From Catalinimonas alkaloidigena (GTDB lineage Bacteria > Bacteroidota > Bacteroidia > Cytophagales > Flexibacteraceae), in the NCBI RefSeq assembly GCF_900100765.1, contig NZ_FNFO01000002.1:682001-746000 (forward strand): a DNA stretch of 64,000 bases. The letters run 5' to 3'. Each line of letters starts with the position of its first letter. The first letter of the stretch is position 1. Under the pieces are notes generated by a model, which had not been told where the DNA came from, ran no database searches, and saw only the letters and a list, made by a program, of their open reading frames with translations. The translations under genes and the position numbers were made by a program. Shown piece after piece: positions 7,842 through 16,850 of the stretch.

Positions 7842-8296
7842 CTACTCGTAGCGTAGCGACCGGACCGGATTCATGCGGGCGGCGCGTATCGACTGGAAGC
7901 TGACAGTCAGCCAGGCCATTAACAACGCCAACCCGCCACAGCTCATCAGCAGCCCTGCCGAAATCGCGATGCGGTACGGAAATTCGGTGAGCCACCGGTG
8001 CATCAGAAACCACGCAACGGGTGCGCCCACCGCAATGCCCAAGCCTACCAATAAAGTAAACTCCTGGTTGAGCAGGAACACCACGTTCGTGACGGATGCG
8101 CCCAGCACTTTGCGAACGCCGATTTCTTTGATGCGCTGTTCGATGGTGTAGGCAGACAAGCCAAACAAACCCAGACAGGCGACCAGAATGGCCAGCACCG
8201 CAAAAAAGCCCACGGCCAGCCCTGCATGTTGAGTGCCGTATAGCCACGCTGGCGCCATAAGTTGCGCAGGGCAAAGGTCAGGTAGCTGTGTAGCAT
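7842..8296 (-). pseudogene. ABC transporter permease remnant (FtsX/MacB type)
   Basis: The 5' end encodes a typical permease N-terminus, MLHSYLTFALRNLWRQRGYT followed by ALNMQG. After that the frame must shift by one base at a run of G near 8222-8226 to continue as GLAVG, which runs straight into FFAVLAILVACLGLFGL, the start of the C-terminal FtsX domain. The rest is a complete FtsX end (RIKEIGVRKVLGAS ... RAARMNPVRSLRYE). Full-length relatives have several hundred residues between these two points, including the periplasmic domain and two membrane helices, so an internal deletion plus a frameshift have destroyed the gene. It sits downstream of the matching ATPase and membrane-fusion genes. 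Confidence 0.85.
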
Positions 8297-8441
8297 GGCA
8301 GGAGGGTCTGGTGGTGCAGAAACAATGAGACGTCGGCCCCTGGCAGGGTTGCCTGATTACGGCCGCGGAGGCAATACCGAGCCGGGCACCCGCTGGTGGG
8401 CAGGCGCCGCTGGAATTACATTACCCCGGTGGGGAGGCCGC

Positions 8442-9143
8442 TTAAATGTGGAACTGCTCGCGGATGTTCTCCGTCACCACCTTCCCGTCGAACAGGTTAA
8501 TGATGCGGTGCGCGTAGTTGGCGTCGTGCGGCGAGTGCGTCACCATCGCAATGGTGGTGCCGGCATCGTTCAGTTCGGCCAGGAGTTTCATCACCTCTTC
8601 GCCGTTTGTAGAATCGAGGTTCCCGGTCGGTTCATCCGCCAGAATCAGCGGAGGGCTGGCTACCACGGCGCGAGCAATGGCGACACGCTGCTGCTGCCCA
8701 CCCGAGAGTTGTTGCGGGAAGTGGTTGCGGCGGTGCATGATGTTCATCTTCTCCAGCACCGCTTCGGTTTTGCGCTTGCGCTCGGCGGTCGATTCTTTCA
8801 GGTAGAGAAGGGGAAGCTCCACGTTTTCGAATACCGTCAGTTCGTCGATCAGGTTAAAGCTCTGAAACACAAACCCGATGGACCCTTTGCGGAGCTTGGC
8901 CCGCTGCCGCTCGGTAAACTTGGCCACTTCGTTTTCGAGGAACCAGTACTCGCCGCTGCTGGGGTTGTCGAGTAGCCCCAGGATGTTGAGCAGCGTGGAT
9001 TTTCCGCAACCCGAGGGCCCCATGATGGCCACGAACTCGCCTTTCTGGATTTCGATGTTGACGCTGTTGAGCGCGGTGGTTTCGACGTCTTCTGTCGTGT
9101 AGACCTTGCTCATGTTGTTGATCTTGATCATGGAGTTGTTCAT
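8442..9143 (-). CDS. ABC transporter ATP-binding protein (MacB/LolD type)
   Basis: A 233-residue cytoplasmic ATPase of the type that drives FtsX-fold permeases. It has Walker [10 protein letters not shown] (42-50), the Q-loop FVFQSFNL, signature LSGGQQQR, Walker [14 protein letters not shown] and the H-loop [11 protein letters not shown]. All catalytic motifs are intact. It lies 95 bases downstream of the membrane-fusion gene and is presumably transcribed with it. Its cognate permease just downstream is broken, so it either serves a permease encoded elsewhere or is a leftover. Confidence 0.93.
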   Translation of the reverse strand: MNNSMIKINNMSKVYTTEDVETTALNSVNIEIQKGEFVAIMGPSGCGKSTLLNILGLLDNPSSGEYWFLENEVAKFTERQRAKLRKGSIGFVFQSFNLIDELTVFENVELPLLYLKESTAERKRKTEAVLEKMNIMHRRNHFPQQLSGGQQQRVAIARAVVASPPLILADEPTGNLDSTNGEEVMKLLAELNDAGTTIAMVTHSPHDANYAHRIINLFDGKVVTENIREQFHI

Positions 9144-9238
9144 CGCGAAGTGGGATTATGAAGTTTAAGTAAGAAGTGGTGAAAGCACCGTTTGAAGAAA
9201 GATATGCGTTAGAAAGCGGTTGCGTACCGCGTTAGTCC

Positions 9239-10504
9239 TTATTTAAGAACCAGTACTTCTTTGTCGCCGAAGTTTTCGTACGACGAAGTAATCACGCGCT
9301 CGCCGGGTTGTAGCCCTTCCAGCACCTCGAAGTTTTCGGTGTTTTTCTGGCCAAGGCGGATGTTACGTTTCTCGGCATTGCCGTCGTCGTTCAGGACGTA
9401 CACCCAGTTGCCCCCTGTGTCTTTATAAAAGCCGCCGATGGGCAAAAGCACCGCTTGTTTTTCGTTGCTCAGCGCTAGGCGTAGCCGGACGGTCTGCCCG
9501 CGCTTGATGCCCTGCGGCTGATCGCCGATAAACTCCATGTCCACTTCGAAGCGGCCCTCGGCAATGGTGGGGTAGATCTTGGTGATTTCCAGCCGGTACG
9601 AGTCTCCTGCGAAGCTGAAGGTACCTTGCTGGCCGGTGTTGATGCGCGGGAGGTACAGTTCGTCGATGCGGACGCGGACCTTAAAGTTGTCGATGATGTC
9701 GACCTGGCCGAGGCGTTCGCCCGTTGTAATCGACTGCCCGATTTGCAGGTCGGGCATGGCCAGTTGTCCTTGCGAAGGCGCCCGCACAATGAGGTTGTCG
9801 AGGACGTGTTCTACCGCTTCGAGGCTGTTCTGCATGCGGTCTTCCTGCTGGTTGATCTGGTAGTTCTGCAATTGCCGTGCGATCGAATCCTGCCGGTACG
9901 AAGCGTAGACGATCTTTTTGCGCTCTACGTTGTATTTGTACTGTTCGGCTACCTCTTCAAACTCGCGCTTCGAGATCATCTTCTTGTCGAACAACTGCTG
10001 GAAGCGCTCGTACTGAGGTTTCCAGAGCTGAATCTGGTAGTCGATCTGAGCGAGCTGGTCGCGCAGGTTGAACGAGTTCTGTTCCAGCAGCAGGCGGGTG
10101 TTGCGCAGGTTGTTCAGTTGCTCGTAGAGGTTGGCACGCTGGTTCATCACGTTCAACTCCAGGTTCGAGTTGGTAAGCGTCAGGATCGTGTCGCCGGGCT
10201 TCACCATGGCCCCCGATTCGCGGTGGAGCTTTTTGATGATGCCCCCTTCTACGGCGTCCATGTACACCGTACGGATGGGCTGCACCGTACCGCTTACGGC
10301 GATGTTTTCCTGGAAATTATCTTCACGCACGGTGGCGATGGTAATCTTCTCTCTGTCGACGTTCAGCTTCGATCGCTTGTCTGCGAACAGGAAGCCGTAC
10401 AAAATGAACGAAACCACAAGGGCAATGGCCGCAATCCCCGCGATCTTCTTGGTGGTCCATTTCTTTCGTTCAATTTTTCGATCCATGCCCATGGTTGTAT
10501 TCAT
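9239..10504 (-). CDS. HlyD-family membrane-fusion (periplasmic adaptor) protein
   Basis: A 421-residue inner-membrane-anchored adaptor. After a basic lead (MDRKIERKKWTTKK) there is one membrane helix (about 24-43), then a biotinyl-lipoyl-like half (VSGTVQPIRTVYMDAVEGG ... VKPGDTILTLTNSN), a long coiled-coil hairpin (about 120-235), the second lipoyl half (IVRAPSQGQL) and beta-barrel domains ending ERVITSSYENFGDKEVLVLK. Such adaptors join an ABC permease to an outer-membrane channel. It is divergent from the sigma-54 regulator and probably controlled by it. No outer-membrane channel gene is in view. Confidence 0.92.
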   Translation of the reverse strand: MNTTMGMDRKIERKKWTTKKIAGIAAIALVVSFILYGFLFADKRSKLNVDREKITIATVREDNFQENIAVSGTVQPIRTVYMDAVEGGIIKKLHRESGAMVKPGDTILTLTNSNLELNVMNQRANLYEQLNNLRNTRLLLEQNSFNLRDQLAQIDYQIQLWKPQYERFQQLFDKKMISKREFEEVAEQYKYNVERKKIVYASYRQDSIARQLQNYQINQQEDRMQNSLEAVEHVLDNLIVRAPSQGQLAMPDLQIGQSITTGERLGQVDIIDNFKVRVRIDELYLPRINTGQQGTFSFAGDSYRLEITKIYPTIAEGRFEVDMEFIGDQPQGIKRGQTVRLRLALSNEKQAVLLPIGGFYKDTGGNWVYVLNDDGNAEKRNIRLGQKNTENFEVLEGLQPGERVITSSYENFGDKEVLVLK

Positions 10505-10846
10505 CAGATTCAGGTGTCTAGGGTAAAGGTAGTCAATAGCGTCTACGGTTGATGATTGCTAATTGCCAACAAATATGCCAAGCGTGCCAGGGCCCGAAAT
10601 GGCGTTTTTTGCCCCGTAGAGTGTTCGCATCTGAACAAACTATGTGCGATTCCGAACACATGATTCGGCAAAATCACTATCTTTTCGGGACAGATCCTGA
10701 ACCACCCGCCCGAACACAAACCGACCTCAGCGGGGCGTATCGGAGATAAAGCGGGTTTTTTCTCTGCATTCTCCAAACCCCATGCGTTACCGCCAGCGGG
10801 GGTAGGTATAGATTTTGAAGAATTCTGTGCAAACAACATAGCTCTT
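10505..10846. other. Divergent intergenic region of the export/two-component locus
   Basis: 342 bases without a gene. On the minus strand, 10581-10565 reads TTGGCATATTTGTTGGC, which resembles a sigma-54 -24/-12 promoter (TTGGCA-N6-TTGC) with a G in place of the -12 C. It would drive the membrane-fusion gene. Short dyads such as TGTGCGATTCCGAACACA lie further right and may be activator sites. None of this is certain. Confidence 0.3.
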
Positions 10847-12232
10847 ATGAACAACGAGAGAATTGGGAACCTCCTGGTCGTAGACGATAACGAAGACGTA
10901 TTGCAGGCGGCGCGGCTGTTTCTGAAGCGCCACGTAGCCTCGGTCGACGTCGAGTCGAACCCCGAGGCCATTCCGTTCTTGCTGAACAACCGCCACTACG
11001 ACGTCATTCTCCTAGACATGAACTTCACCCGCGACGTCAGCAGCGGGAAAGAAGGGTTCTACTGGCTCGACCGCATTCTGGAAATCGACCCATCAGCGGT
11101 CGTGATCCTGATTACCGCCTACGGCGACGTCGAGATGGCCGTACGCGCCATCAAGGAAGGCGCCACCGACTTTGTGCTGAAGCCCTGGGAAAACGACCGG
11201 CTGCTGGCCACGGTGCTGGCCGCCATGAAACTGCGCCAGTCGCGCGAAGAAGCCAACACGCTGCGTTCGCAGCAAAAGACGCTTTCGGCCGACATGGACC
11301 ACAAGTTTCAGGACATCATCGGCAGTAGTCCGGCCATGCAGCGGGTGTTCGACGCCATCGAACGCGTGGCCTCTACCGACGCAAACGTGCTGATTCTGGG
11401 CGAAAACGGTACCGGTAAGGAGCTGATTGCCCGGGCCATCCACCGCCGGTCGCGTCGTTCCGAAGAGGTATTTGTGAGTGTGGACCTGGGCGCAGTGGCC
11501 GAAAACTTGTTCGAGTCCGAACTGTTCGGGCACGTAAAAGGCGCCTTTACCGATGCCAAAGAAGACCGCCCCGGTCGCTTCGAAATTGCGTCGAGCGGCA
11601 CGCTGTTCCTGGACGAAATCGGCAACCTGTCGCTGCCGTTGCAGGCCAAGTTGCTGACGGCCATCCAGAGCCGGGAAGTGACGCGCGTCGGGTCCAACAA
11701 ACCGCGCCAGGTCGACATTCGGCTGATCTGTGCAACCAACATGAACCTCTACGAGATGATCGACGAGGGCGATTTCCGGCAGGATTTGGTCTATCGGATC
11801 AACACCATCGAAATTACGCTGCCGCCCCTGCGCGACCGCCCCGAAGACATTCCCTTGCTGGCCGAGCATTACCTGGAAACCTTCAGCAAGAAGTACAACA
11901 AGCGGTTCCGGGGCATTAGTCAGGGCGCCATGAAAAAGATGCAGAAGTACAACTGGCCCGGTAACGTACGCGAACTGCAGCACGCCCTGGAACGGGCGGT
12001 GATCATGAGCGACGAGGTGTCCATCCAACCGGAGGATCTGTTCCTGGCCACCGGCAACAACCACGAAAAAGCCGAGAAGGTGAACCTGGACAACTACAAC
12101 CTGGACGACGTGGAAAAGCAGATCATCAACAAAGTGATGAAGAAGCATCAGGGCAACATCAGCTTGGCGGCCAAAGAGCTGGGCCTTACCCGCGCGTCCC
12201 TCTACCGTCGCCTGGAAAAGCACGGCTTGTAA
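10847..12232 (+). CDS. Sigma-54-dependent response regulator (NtrC family)
   Basis: A 461-residue activator with three domains. The receiver (about 8-125) has the acidic pair in VVDDNED (12-17), phospho-acceptor Asp57 in VILLDMNF and Lys112 in FVLKPW. The AAA+ domain has Walker A GENGTGKE (185-192), the sigma-54 contact loop GAFTDA (232-237) and Walker B LFLDE (253-257). A Fis-type helix-turn-helix closes the protein (ISLAAKELGLTRASLYRRLE). When phosphorylated it should open sigma-54 promoters. The histidine kinase gene follows 97 bases downstream, and the divergent membrane-fusion gene is the likely target. Confidence 0.95.
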   Translation: MNNERIGNLLVVDDNEDVLQAARLFLKRHVASVDVESNPEAIPFLLNNRHYDVILLDMNFTRDVSSGKEGFYWLDRILEIDPSAVVILITAYGDVEMAVRAIKEGATDFVLKPWENDRLLATVLAAMKLRQSREEANTLRSQQKTLSADMDHKFQDIIGSSPAMQRVFDAIERVASTDANVLILGENGTGKELIARAIHRRSRRSEEVFVSVDLGAVAENLFESELFGHVKGAFTDAKEDRPGRFEIASSGTLFLDEIGNLSLPLQAKLLTAIQSREVTRVGSNKPRQVDIRLICATNMNLYEMIDEGDFRQDLVYRINTIEITLPPLRDRPEDIPLLAEHYLETFSKKYNKRFRGISQGAMKKMQKYNWPGNVRELQHALERAVIMSDEVSIQPEDLFLATGNNHEKAEKVNLDNYNLDDVEKQIINKVMKKHQGNISLAAKELGLTRASLYRRLEKHGL

Positions 12233-12329
12233 CGTGTGGCGATGCGGTGGATTGGCACGTAACTCGCATTAAGCCACACAAACGACTTCTGAACGCATAA
12301 CTTTCAACTTGTAACTCTGAACTCTCTCC

Positions 12330-13682
12330 GTGATCGTCCGTAATTTTCGGTTCGTCGTTTTCTTCCGGGTTCTGCTCATTGCGCTGACACTTGCCGGAAT
12401 GATCTGGATGATCTACTTCTCCGACAAGTACGTCACCATGTTCATCATCGGGTTGATCATCCTCTACCAGATCTACCTGTTGGTGCAGTATGTGGAACAG
12501 ACCAACCAGAAGCTGACCCGCTTTCTGGAATCCATCAAGTACTCGGATTTTACGGGCAGCTTTACGCGCGACAGCGGGTTGGGTTCGTCGTTCCGCGAGC
12601 TGAACAACGCCTTCGAAGAGGTGATCAACGCCTTCCAGAAGACACGCGCCGAAAAAGAAGAGAACCTGCGCTACCTGCACACGGTGGTGCAACACGTCGG
12701 CATCGGCCTGATTGCCTTCGACCAGTCGCAGAAAATCGAACTGATGAATACGGCCGCCAAGCGATTGCTGGGCATTAACCACGCGCGGTTCGTCAAAGAA
12801 CTCAGCAAAGCCAGCCCGGAGTTGGCCGCCCTGTTGCCTACCATTCGGGCCAACGAACACGCGCTGATCCGCCTGGAACAGGACAACGAAAAGCAGCTTT
12901 CCATCCACGCCACCGAGTTTAAGATGCAGGGCAACCATTACCGCCTGGTGTCGGTGCAGAACATCCAGCCGGAACTGGAACAGAAGGAGCTGGAGTCGTG
13001 GCGGAACCTGACGCGCGTGCTGCGGCACGAGATCATGAACTCGATTACACCCATTGCGTCGCTAAGCGGGACGATCAAGGAGATGTTCGACATGGACACG
13101 CGCGACATGGGCGAAGCGGTGCTGATGGACAAGGAGACGATGGAAGATATTACCGACGGACTCTACACGATCCAGAAGCGGTGCAACGGACTGGTCCACT
13201 TTGTGGATGCCTACCGGAGCTTCACGACCATTCCGAAACCCAACTTCGAACAGGTGTCGGTACGGTCCCTGCTGGCGCGGGTGGTCAATCTGATGAAAAA
13301 CGACTACCGCCATACGCCGATGGTGATCGAATGCCAGGTGCAACCCGATGAGCTGGAGGTACACGCCGACCCGGAACTGATCGAAATGGTGTTGATCAAC
13401 CTGACTAAAAATGCGGCAGAAGCCATGCTTCAGGATTCGCATCCGTTGATTCAACTCAAGGCGTTTCCGGATGCGCACAACCGTATTGTGGTCGAGGTCT
13501 GCGACAACGGACCGGGCATTGTGCCGGAAGCACTCGACAAGATTTTTATTCCTTTTTACACGACTAAGAAGACGGGTTCGGGCATTGGCTTGAGCTGGTC
13601 GCGGCAAATCATGAACCTGCACAAGGGCACCCTGAACGTGAAGTCCAAACCGGGACAGACCGTCTTTACCATGCGGTTTTAA
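12330..13682 (+). CDS. Sensor histidine kinase (NtrY/AtoS-like)
   Basis: A 450-residue inner-membrane histidine kinase. Two adjacent helices (about 9-29 and 34-53) leave almost no periplasmic sensor, followed by a linker and a PAS-like segment (about 112-215). The dimerisation helix has LRHEIMNSITPIASLSG with His233 as the phosphorylation site. The ATPase part shows the N box (INLTKNAAEAM), G1 (VCDNGPGIVP) and G2 (GSGIGLSWS). The start is GTG at 12330; no earlier start is available in frame. It is the obvious partner of the sigma-54 regulator just upstream. Confidence 0.93.
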   Translation: MIVRNFRFVVFFRVLLIALTLAGMIWMIYFSDKYVTMFIIGLIILYQIYLLVQYVEQTNQKLTRFLESIKYSDFTGSFTRDSGLGSSFRELNNAFEEVINAFQKTRAEKEENLRYLHTVVQHVGIGLIAFDQSQKIELMNTAAKRLLGINHARFVKELSKASPELAALLPTIRANEHALIRLEQDNEKQLSIHATEFKMQGNHYRLVSVQNIQPELEQKELESWRNLTRVLRHEIMNSITPIASLSGTIKEMFDMDTRDMGEAVLMDKETMEDITDGLYTIQKRCNGLVHFVDAYRSFTTIPKPNFEQVSVRSLLARVVNLMKNDYRHTPMVIECQVQPDELEVHADPELIEMVLINLTKNAAEAMLQDSHPLIQLKAFPDAHNRIVVEVCDNGPGIVPEALDKIFIPFYTTKKTGSGIGLSWSRQIMNLHKGTLNVKSKPGQTVFTMRF

Positions 13683-14061
13683 AGATTGAACTATACGAGG
13701 AACTTCCCGGGAAAGAAGCTTCCGCTCGCAAGCGTAAAAAATGATGGCTTTTACGTCTGATCATACGTCGGGATCTTCATGGGGTAAATTATTTCGCTTA
13801 TTGGCGATCTATAATAAGGTTGCCTCCCGGAATTGTCCTATAGTAAGGTGTTATGGAATAATTTTTCGATCAAACGTTGCCGATTTACTCGGAATTTTGC
13901 TAGCTTGTCAAACATGTTTGGTAAAAACGAGTTAAAACAGAGAAAAACACTACAGCCGGTTTCTTATTATTTTATTTCATTTTTTCAATAATTAAAACCC
14001 ATTTTCTCCGTTTTACCGTAGTATTCCCAATAACGATTCTTTAGCAAAACTTTAAAAAGCC
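13683..14061. other. Intergenic region, AT-rich
   Basis: 379 bases between the kinase and a short orphan gene, clearly richer in A and T than its surroundings toward the right. TTG near 13875 and TAGCTTG about 24 bases later form a weak promoter candidate. A 64-codon open frame at 13741-13935 has no protein-like features and is not called. Confidence 0.4.
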
Positions 14062-14259
14062 ATGGAACATTATCCTTTACCAATGAGCTACTTTATGCTA
14101 AGCTTCAAGGTGGATGGCGAAATTCGACTTGAAGGTATCCATGCGCCTACGCTGTCGATCGCTCGCGACAAATTGCGCCTTTACCATCCGGATTGTTACG
14201 ACATCAATACCATTGCTGTAGAGAGAACAGAAGACCTGCATGTGAAGGCTATCGCCTGA
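14062..14259 (+). CDS. Small hypothetical protein, 65 residues
   Basis: A short protein starting MEHYPLPMSYFMLSFKVDGE that I do not recognise. It has alternating hydrophobic residues that suggest a small beta/alpha fold, with no signal peptide, membrane helix or metal motif. Support for it being real comes from the long isolated promoter region in front and a strong dedicated terminator 17 bases behind the stop. It stands alone, and no function can be offered. Confidence 0.55.
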   Translation: MEHYPLPMSYFMLSFKVDGEIRLEGIHAPTLSIARDKLRLYHPDCYDINTIAVERTEDLHVKAIA

Positions 14260-14276
14260 TCTGTATAGAACTATTT

Positions 14277-14326
14277 AAAGAATAAACCCGTTGGCTTGCT
14301 CGTCATAGCCAACGGGTTTATTCTTT
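14277..14326. terminator. Strong bidirectional terminator
   Basis: A perfect 20-bp stem (14277-14296 with 14307-14326) around a 10-base loop. The outer part is A-rich on one side and T-rich on the other, so it can end transcripts from both the 65-residue gene and the converging S41 peptidase gene. Confidence 0.85.
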
Positions 14327-14383
14327 ATTAACCTTTGCCAGAAGCCTTTTGTTCGTATTTATACGATAGTCCGAGTTTCCTTC

Positions 14384-15382
14384 TTATTGTAACAAATCGA
14401 TTGCCCGGTCGAGCATGGTGTCACGTCCGCGTTGAGCATCGGCTGCGCGGATGTCTACCCGTACGTCGGGCGGGATACCGAATTCTACGTTCTCGCCTTC
14501 GGGCGTTAACGTAGACGTAACCGAAAAGCGGTAGGTCCAGCCGTTGGGCAATTCACCGTGGTAGGGGAGGCCCCCGCCGCCGCCCGTCGTGTCGCCAACA
14601 ATCGTCACGTTGGGTAACGCCGACATGGCCAGCACAAAATCGTTGGTTGCGCTGAAGCACTGGCGATTGGTAAGGATCACCACCGGTTTTTCGTAGCGAT
14701 AGTCGCCCTCCGGTTCGATGTATTGCGGGATCGGTTCCGAGAATTCATTCCGCCCGGGGCCGCTTTTGTAGATCCAATATGCATACAACGTCTTTTCTTT
14801 CACAAAACGGCTCATGATGCGTCGTACGTTCGACAGGCTGCCGCCCCCGTTGTTCCGGACGTCGAAAATCAGCCCCTTGGCATTTTGAAACCGGTTGACG
14901 ATAAAGTCGATGTGGAACTCGCTGACCGAGCTGCTGAAGCTTCCATAATATACGTACCCCACCGAATCGATGGCGGTGTTGAGAAAAGGACCCGTAATGC
15001 GGTAGTCGTCGCGCAGGTAGTTGCGCTCCACGATGTCGTAGTTGAAGTTGGGCGGTGCATTCAGGTACCAGTCGAAGTTGCGCGAAACGTCGAACTGCGA
15101 ACGGAGGTTGACGTGCCCGTCGCGCAGCGTGAACAGCATGTCGGCCATCACATCGAACAACTCGACCACATTCATGTCGTTCTTGACTTGCGGGCGGTAT
15201 ACGGCATAGACCGAATCCCAATCGACTTGCTTGAAACCGAAGAACGAGTATTTCTCATTGACGGTGTGCCATAGTTGTTCGAAATTCTCGACGGGCGTGG
15301 CATCGCCATCGGTCGGAATCAGCACCTGTTCGCAACCGGTCAGGCTCGCGATGCACAAGAGCAAGAAAACAAATCGGCGCAT
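14384..15382 (-). CDS. S41 family peptidase, lipoprotein
   Basis: A 332-residue periplasmic or outer-membrane lipoprotein peptidase of the tail-specific protease (S41) family. MRRFVFLLLCIASLTGCEQ is a lipoprotein signal with the lipobox Cys at residue 17. The core shows LRDGHVNLRSQF, LIFDVRNNGGGS and the nucleophile region LTNRQCFSATNDFV, with Ser in CFSAT. There is no clear PDZ domain. The frame extends 46 codons upstream inside the previous gene and that part is discarded. The start overlaps the stop of the upstream outer-membrane protein gene (TGATG), so the pair is translationally coupled. Confidence 0.87.
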   Translation of the reverse strand: MRRFVFLLLCIASLTGCEQVLIPTDGDATPVENFEQLWHTVNEKYSFFGFKQVDWDSVYAVYRPQVKNDMNVVELFDVMADMLFTLRDGHVNLRSQFDVSRNFDWYLNAPPNFNYDIVERNYLRDDYRITGPFLNTAIDSVGYVYYGSFSSSVSEFHIDFIVNRFQNAKGLIFDVRNNGGGSLSNVRRIMSRFVKEKTLYAYWIYKSGPGRNEFSEPIPQYIEPEGDYRYEKPVVILTNRQCFSATNDFVLAMSALPNVTIVGDTTGGGGGLPYHGELPNGWTYRFSVTSTLTPEGENVEFGIPPDVRVDIRAADAQRGRDTMLDRAIDLLQ

Positions 15383-16218
15383 CAGAAACGGAATAAAGTA
15401 GAGAATAGAAGTGCGTGTCCGGCCACGGCAACCGGCTGTTGCGAAGCGTAGGTGTAATAATCCCACACGTAGGTCAGGCGCAGCGCATTTCCGCCGGCAA
15501 TGGGATACGTAAGCGACCATTGCGAATTCAGGCGGAAGAAGCGATTCAGGCTGACCACCTTGCCGCTGGCCAGGGCCGCGCTCAAATGGCTTTTGTCTTC
15601 ACCCAGGAACCCTTCGCCTACCGAGCTGGTAAAATAGGGCCGCGCGGCCCAGCCCACCACCGGAACGAATGCACGCCACGCCAGGTGAAAATCGCGTCGC
15701 AAGAACCGCAGAGGACGGTCGACCTGCGCGGTGAGGTTCAGGTTCGTAAGCACATCCCAGTTGTACGCGTTGTTGCTGTAGAGGTAATGATACCGGTAGG
15801 TAGCCAGCGTGCTCCAAGTTCCGCCAACCCACCAGCGATAACGTTTTTCGCTAGGCTGTGACTCCGGCCCAGTTGAAGCGGAAGCATGCAGGCGGCGCAA
15901 ATAGGTATAGTTCAGGTCGCCCCGCAGGTGCTGCGCGATGCCGTTGATGTCGAACTTATATACGTTCGGCGACACTTCTCCATAGTAAAAGTAGGTTTCC
16001 AGATGCTGCAGCACGCGGTCGCTTTCTTTGTAATAGCCGCCTTGTGCTGAAAAGTTAAGGCCCCGGTAGCGCAGGGGAGACATGGCCTGGTCGCGTAGAT
16101 AAAAAAGCGAAGAGCCGACACTCAGCTGAATGTATCGCTCTTTTGTGGATTGCCCGCAGGCCAGCAAAGGGAGAAGGGCCAAGCCGACGGTCACTCCCCA
16201 GGTACGCAGATGTCGCAA
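15382..16218 (-). CDS. Putative outer-membrane beta-barrel protein
   Basis: A 278-residue exported protein of unknown function. It has a signal peptide (MRHLRTWGVTVGLALLPLLACG), many alternating aromatic/polar strands with repeated Tyr and Trp, and ends ...HALLFSTLFRF, the C-terminal Phe typical of barrels inserted by the BAM machinery. I do not recognise a named family. It is the first gene of a coupled pair with the S41 lipoprotein peptidase, which suggests the two act together at the outer membrane. Confidence 0.65.
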   Translation of the reverse strand: MRHLRTWGVTVGLALLPLLACGQSTKERYIQLSVGSSLFYLRDQAMSPLRYRGLNFSAQGGYYKESDRVLQHLETYFYYGEVSPNVYKFDINGIAQHLRGDLNYTYLRRLHASASTGPESQPSEKRYRWWVGGTWSTLATYRYHYLYSNNAYNWDVLTNLNLTAQVDRPLRFLRRDFHLAWRAFVPVVGWAARPYFTSSVGEGFLGEDKSHLSAALASGKVVSLNRFFRLNSQWSLTYPIAGGNALRLTYVWDYYTYASQQPVAVAGHALLFSTLFRF

Positions 16219-16361
16219 AGGATCAGAGGAACATAAGTTGGAACATTGAACAAAAGTAGTGTTTTCTTCACGCTGTAAGAAGCCTCTTGGAAGGAGGCGT
16301 GCAGATCAGGGAATCGGTCGCATCTTGAGGCGTGTTTAACGATTAACTACTTATTTTTTTT

Positions 16362-16823
16362 ATGAAAACTTTTGGAAAGTTACTTTTTATCGGCTCTCTG
16401 GCCTCGTTGGCAGCGCTCACCTCTTGCGACAAGAAAGGCGATCCGGCACCCGACCGCGCGGAGCTGCTGATGGGAAAAAAGTGGAGCGTAACCGCTTCTA
16501 CCATGACGTACACCGACGGACAGGAGACGCATACGGAAGATATCTACGCGGAAATGGAAGCGTGTGAAAAAGACGATCTGATGGAGTTTAAAGCCAATAG
16601 TGTGTTGACGCATTCAGAAGGTACTACCAAGTGCGACGAGGAAGACGAGGATTCGTACGATGAGACCTGGAGCCTAAGTGCGGACCACAGCAAACTCATT
16701 ATCGAAACGGACGAAGAAACCCTCGTATTTGACATTCAGGAGTTAAACGATTCCAAGCTGACGATTAAAACCGATTACGGGACCGGCTCGTTGGTGTCGA
16801 CAGTATCATTCGTGAAGAAATAA
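16362..16823 (+). CDS. Lipocalin-like lipoprotein, copy 1
   Basis: A 153-residue small lipoprotein. The signal MKTFGKLLFIGSLASLAALT ends at the lipobox Cys of LTSCDKKGD. The mature part resembles the lipocalin-like proteins common in Bacteroidota: a GKKWSVT opening strand, then alternating strands. It is very acidic (runs of Asp/Glu). It shares with the next gene the pattern C-x-K-D-x4-EF or MEF-x7-EGTT-K/R-C, placing two cysteines about 20 residues apart. Ligand and role are unknown. It has its own terminator. Confidence 0.7.
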   Translation: MKTFGKLLFIGSLASLAALTSCDKKGDPAPDRAELLMGKKWSVTASTMTYTDGQETHTEDIYAEMEACEKDDLMEFKANSVLTHSEGTTKCDEEDEDSYDETWSLSADHSKLIIETDEETLVFDIQELNDSKLTIKTDYGTGSLVSTVSFVKK

Positions 16824-16850
16824 GGCGCGTTTTACCCGCGTCGCTCAAGG

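Noticed and set aside
11093-12223. A 376-codon open frame opposite the sigma-54 regulator
   Set aside because: Shadow of a gene with complete AAA+ motifs; the antisense product is rich in His, Gln and Val with no recognisable fold.
13741-13935. A 64-codon open frame in the intergenic region after the kinase
   Set aside because: No homology-like features, no upstream signals, and it lies in AT-rich leader sequence.
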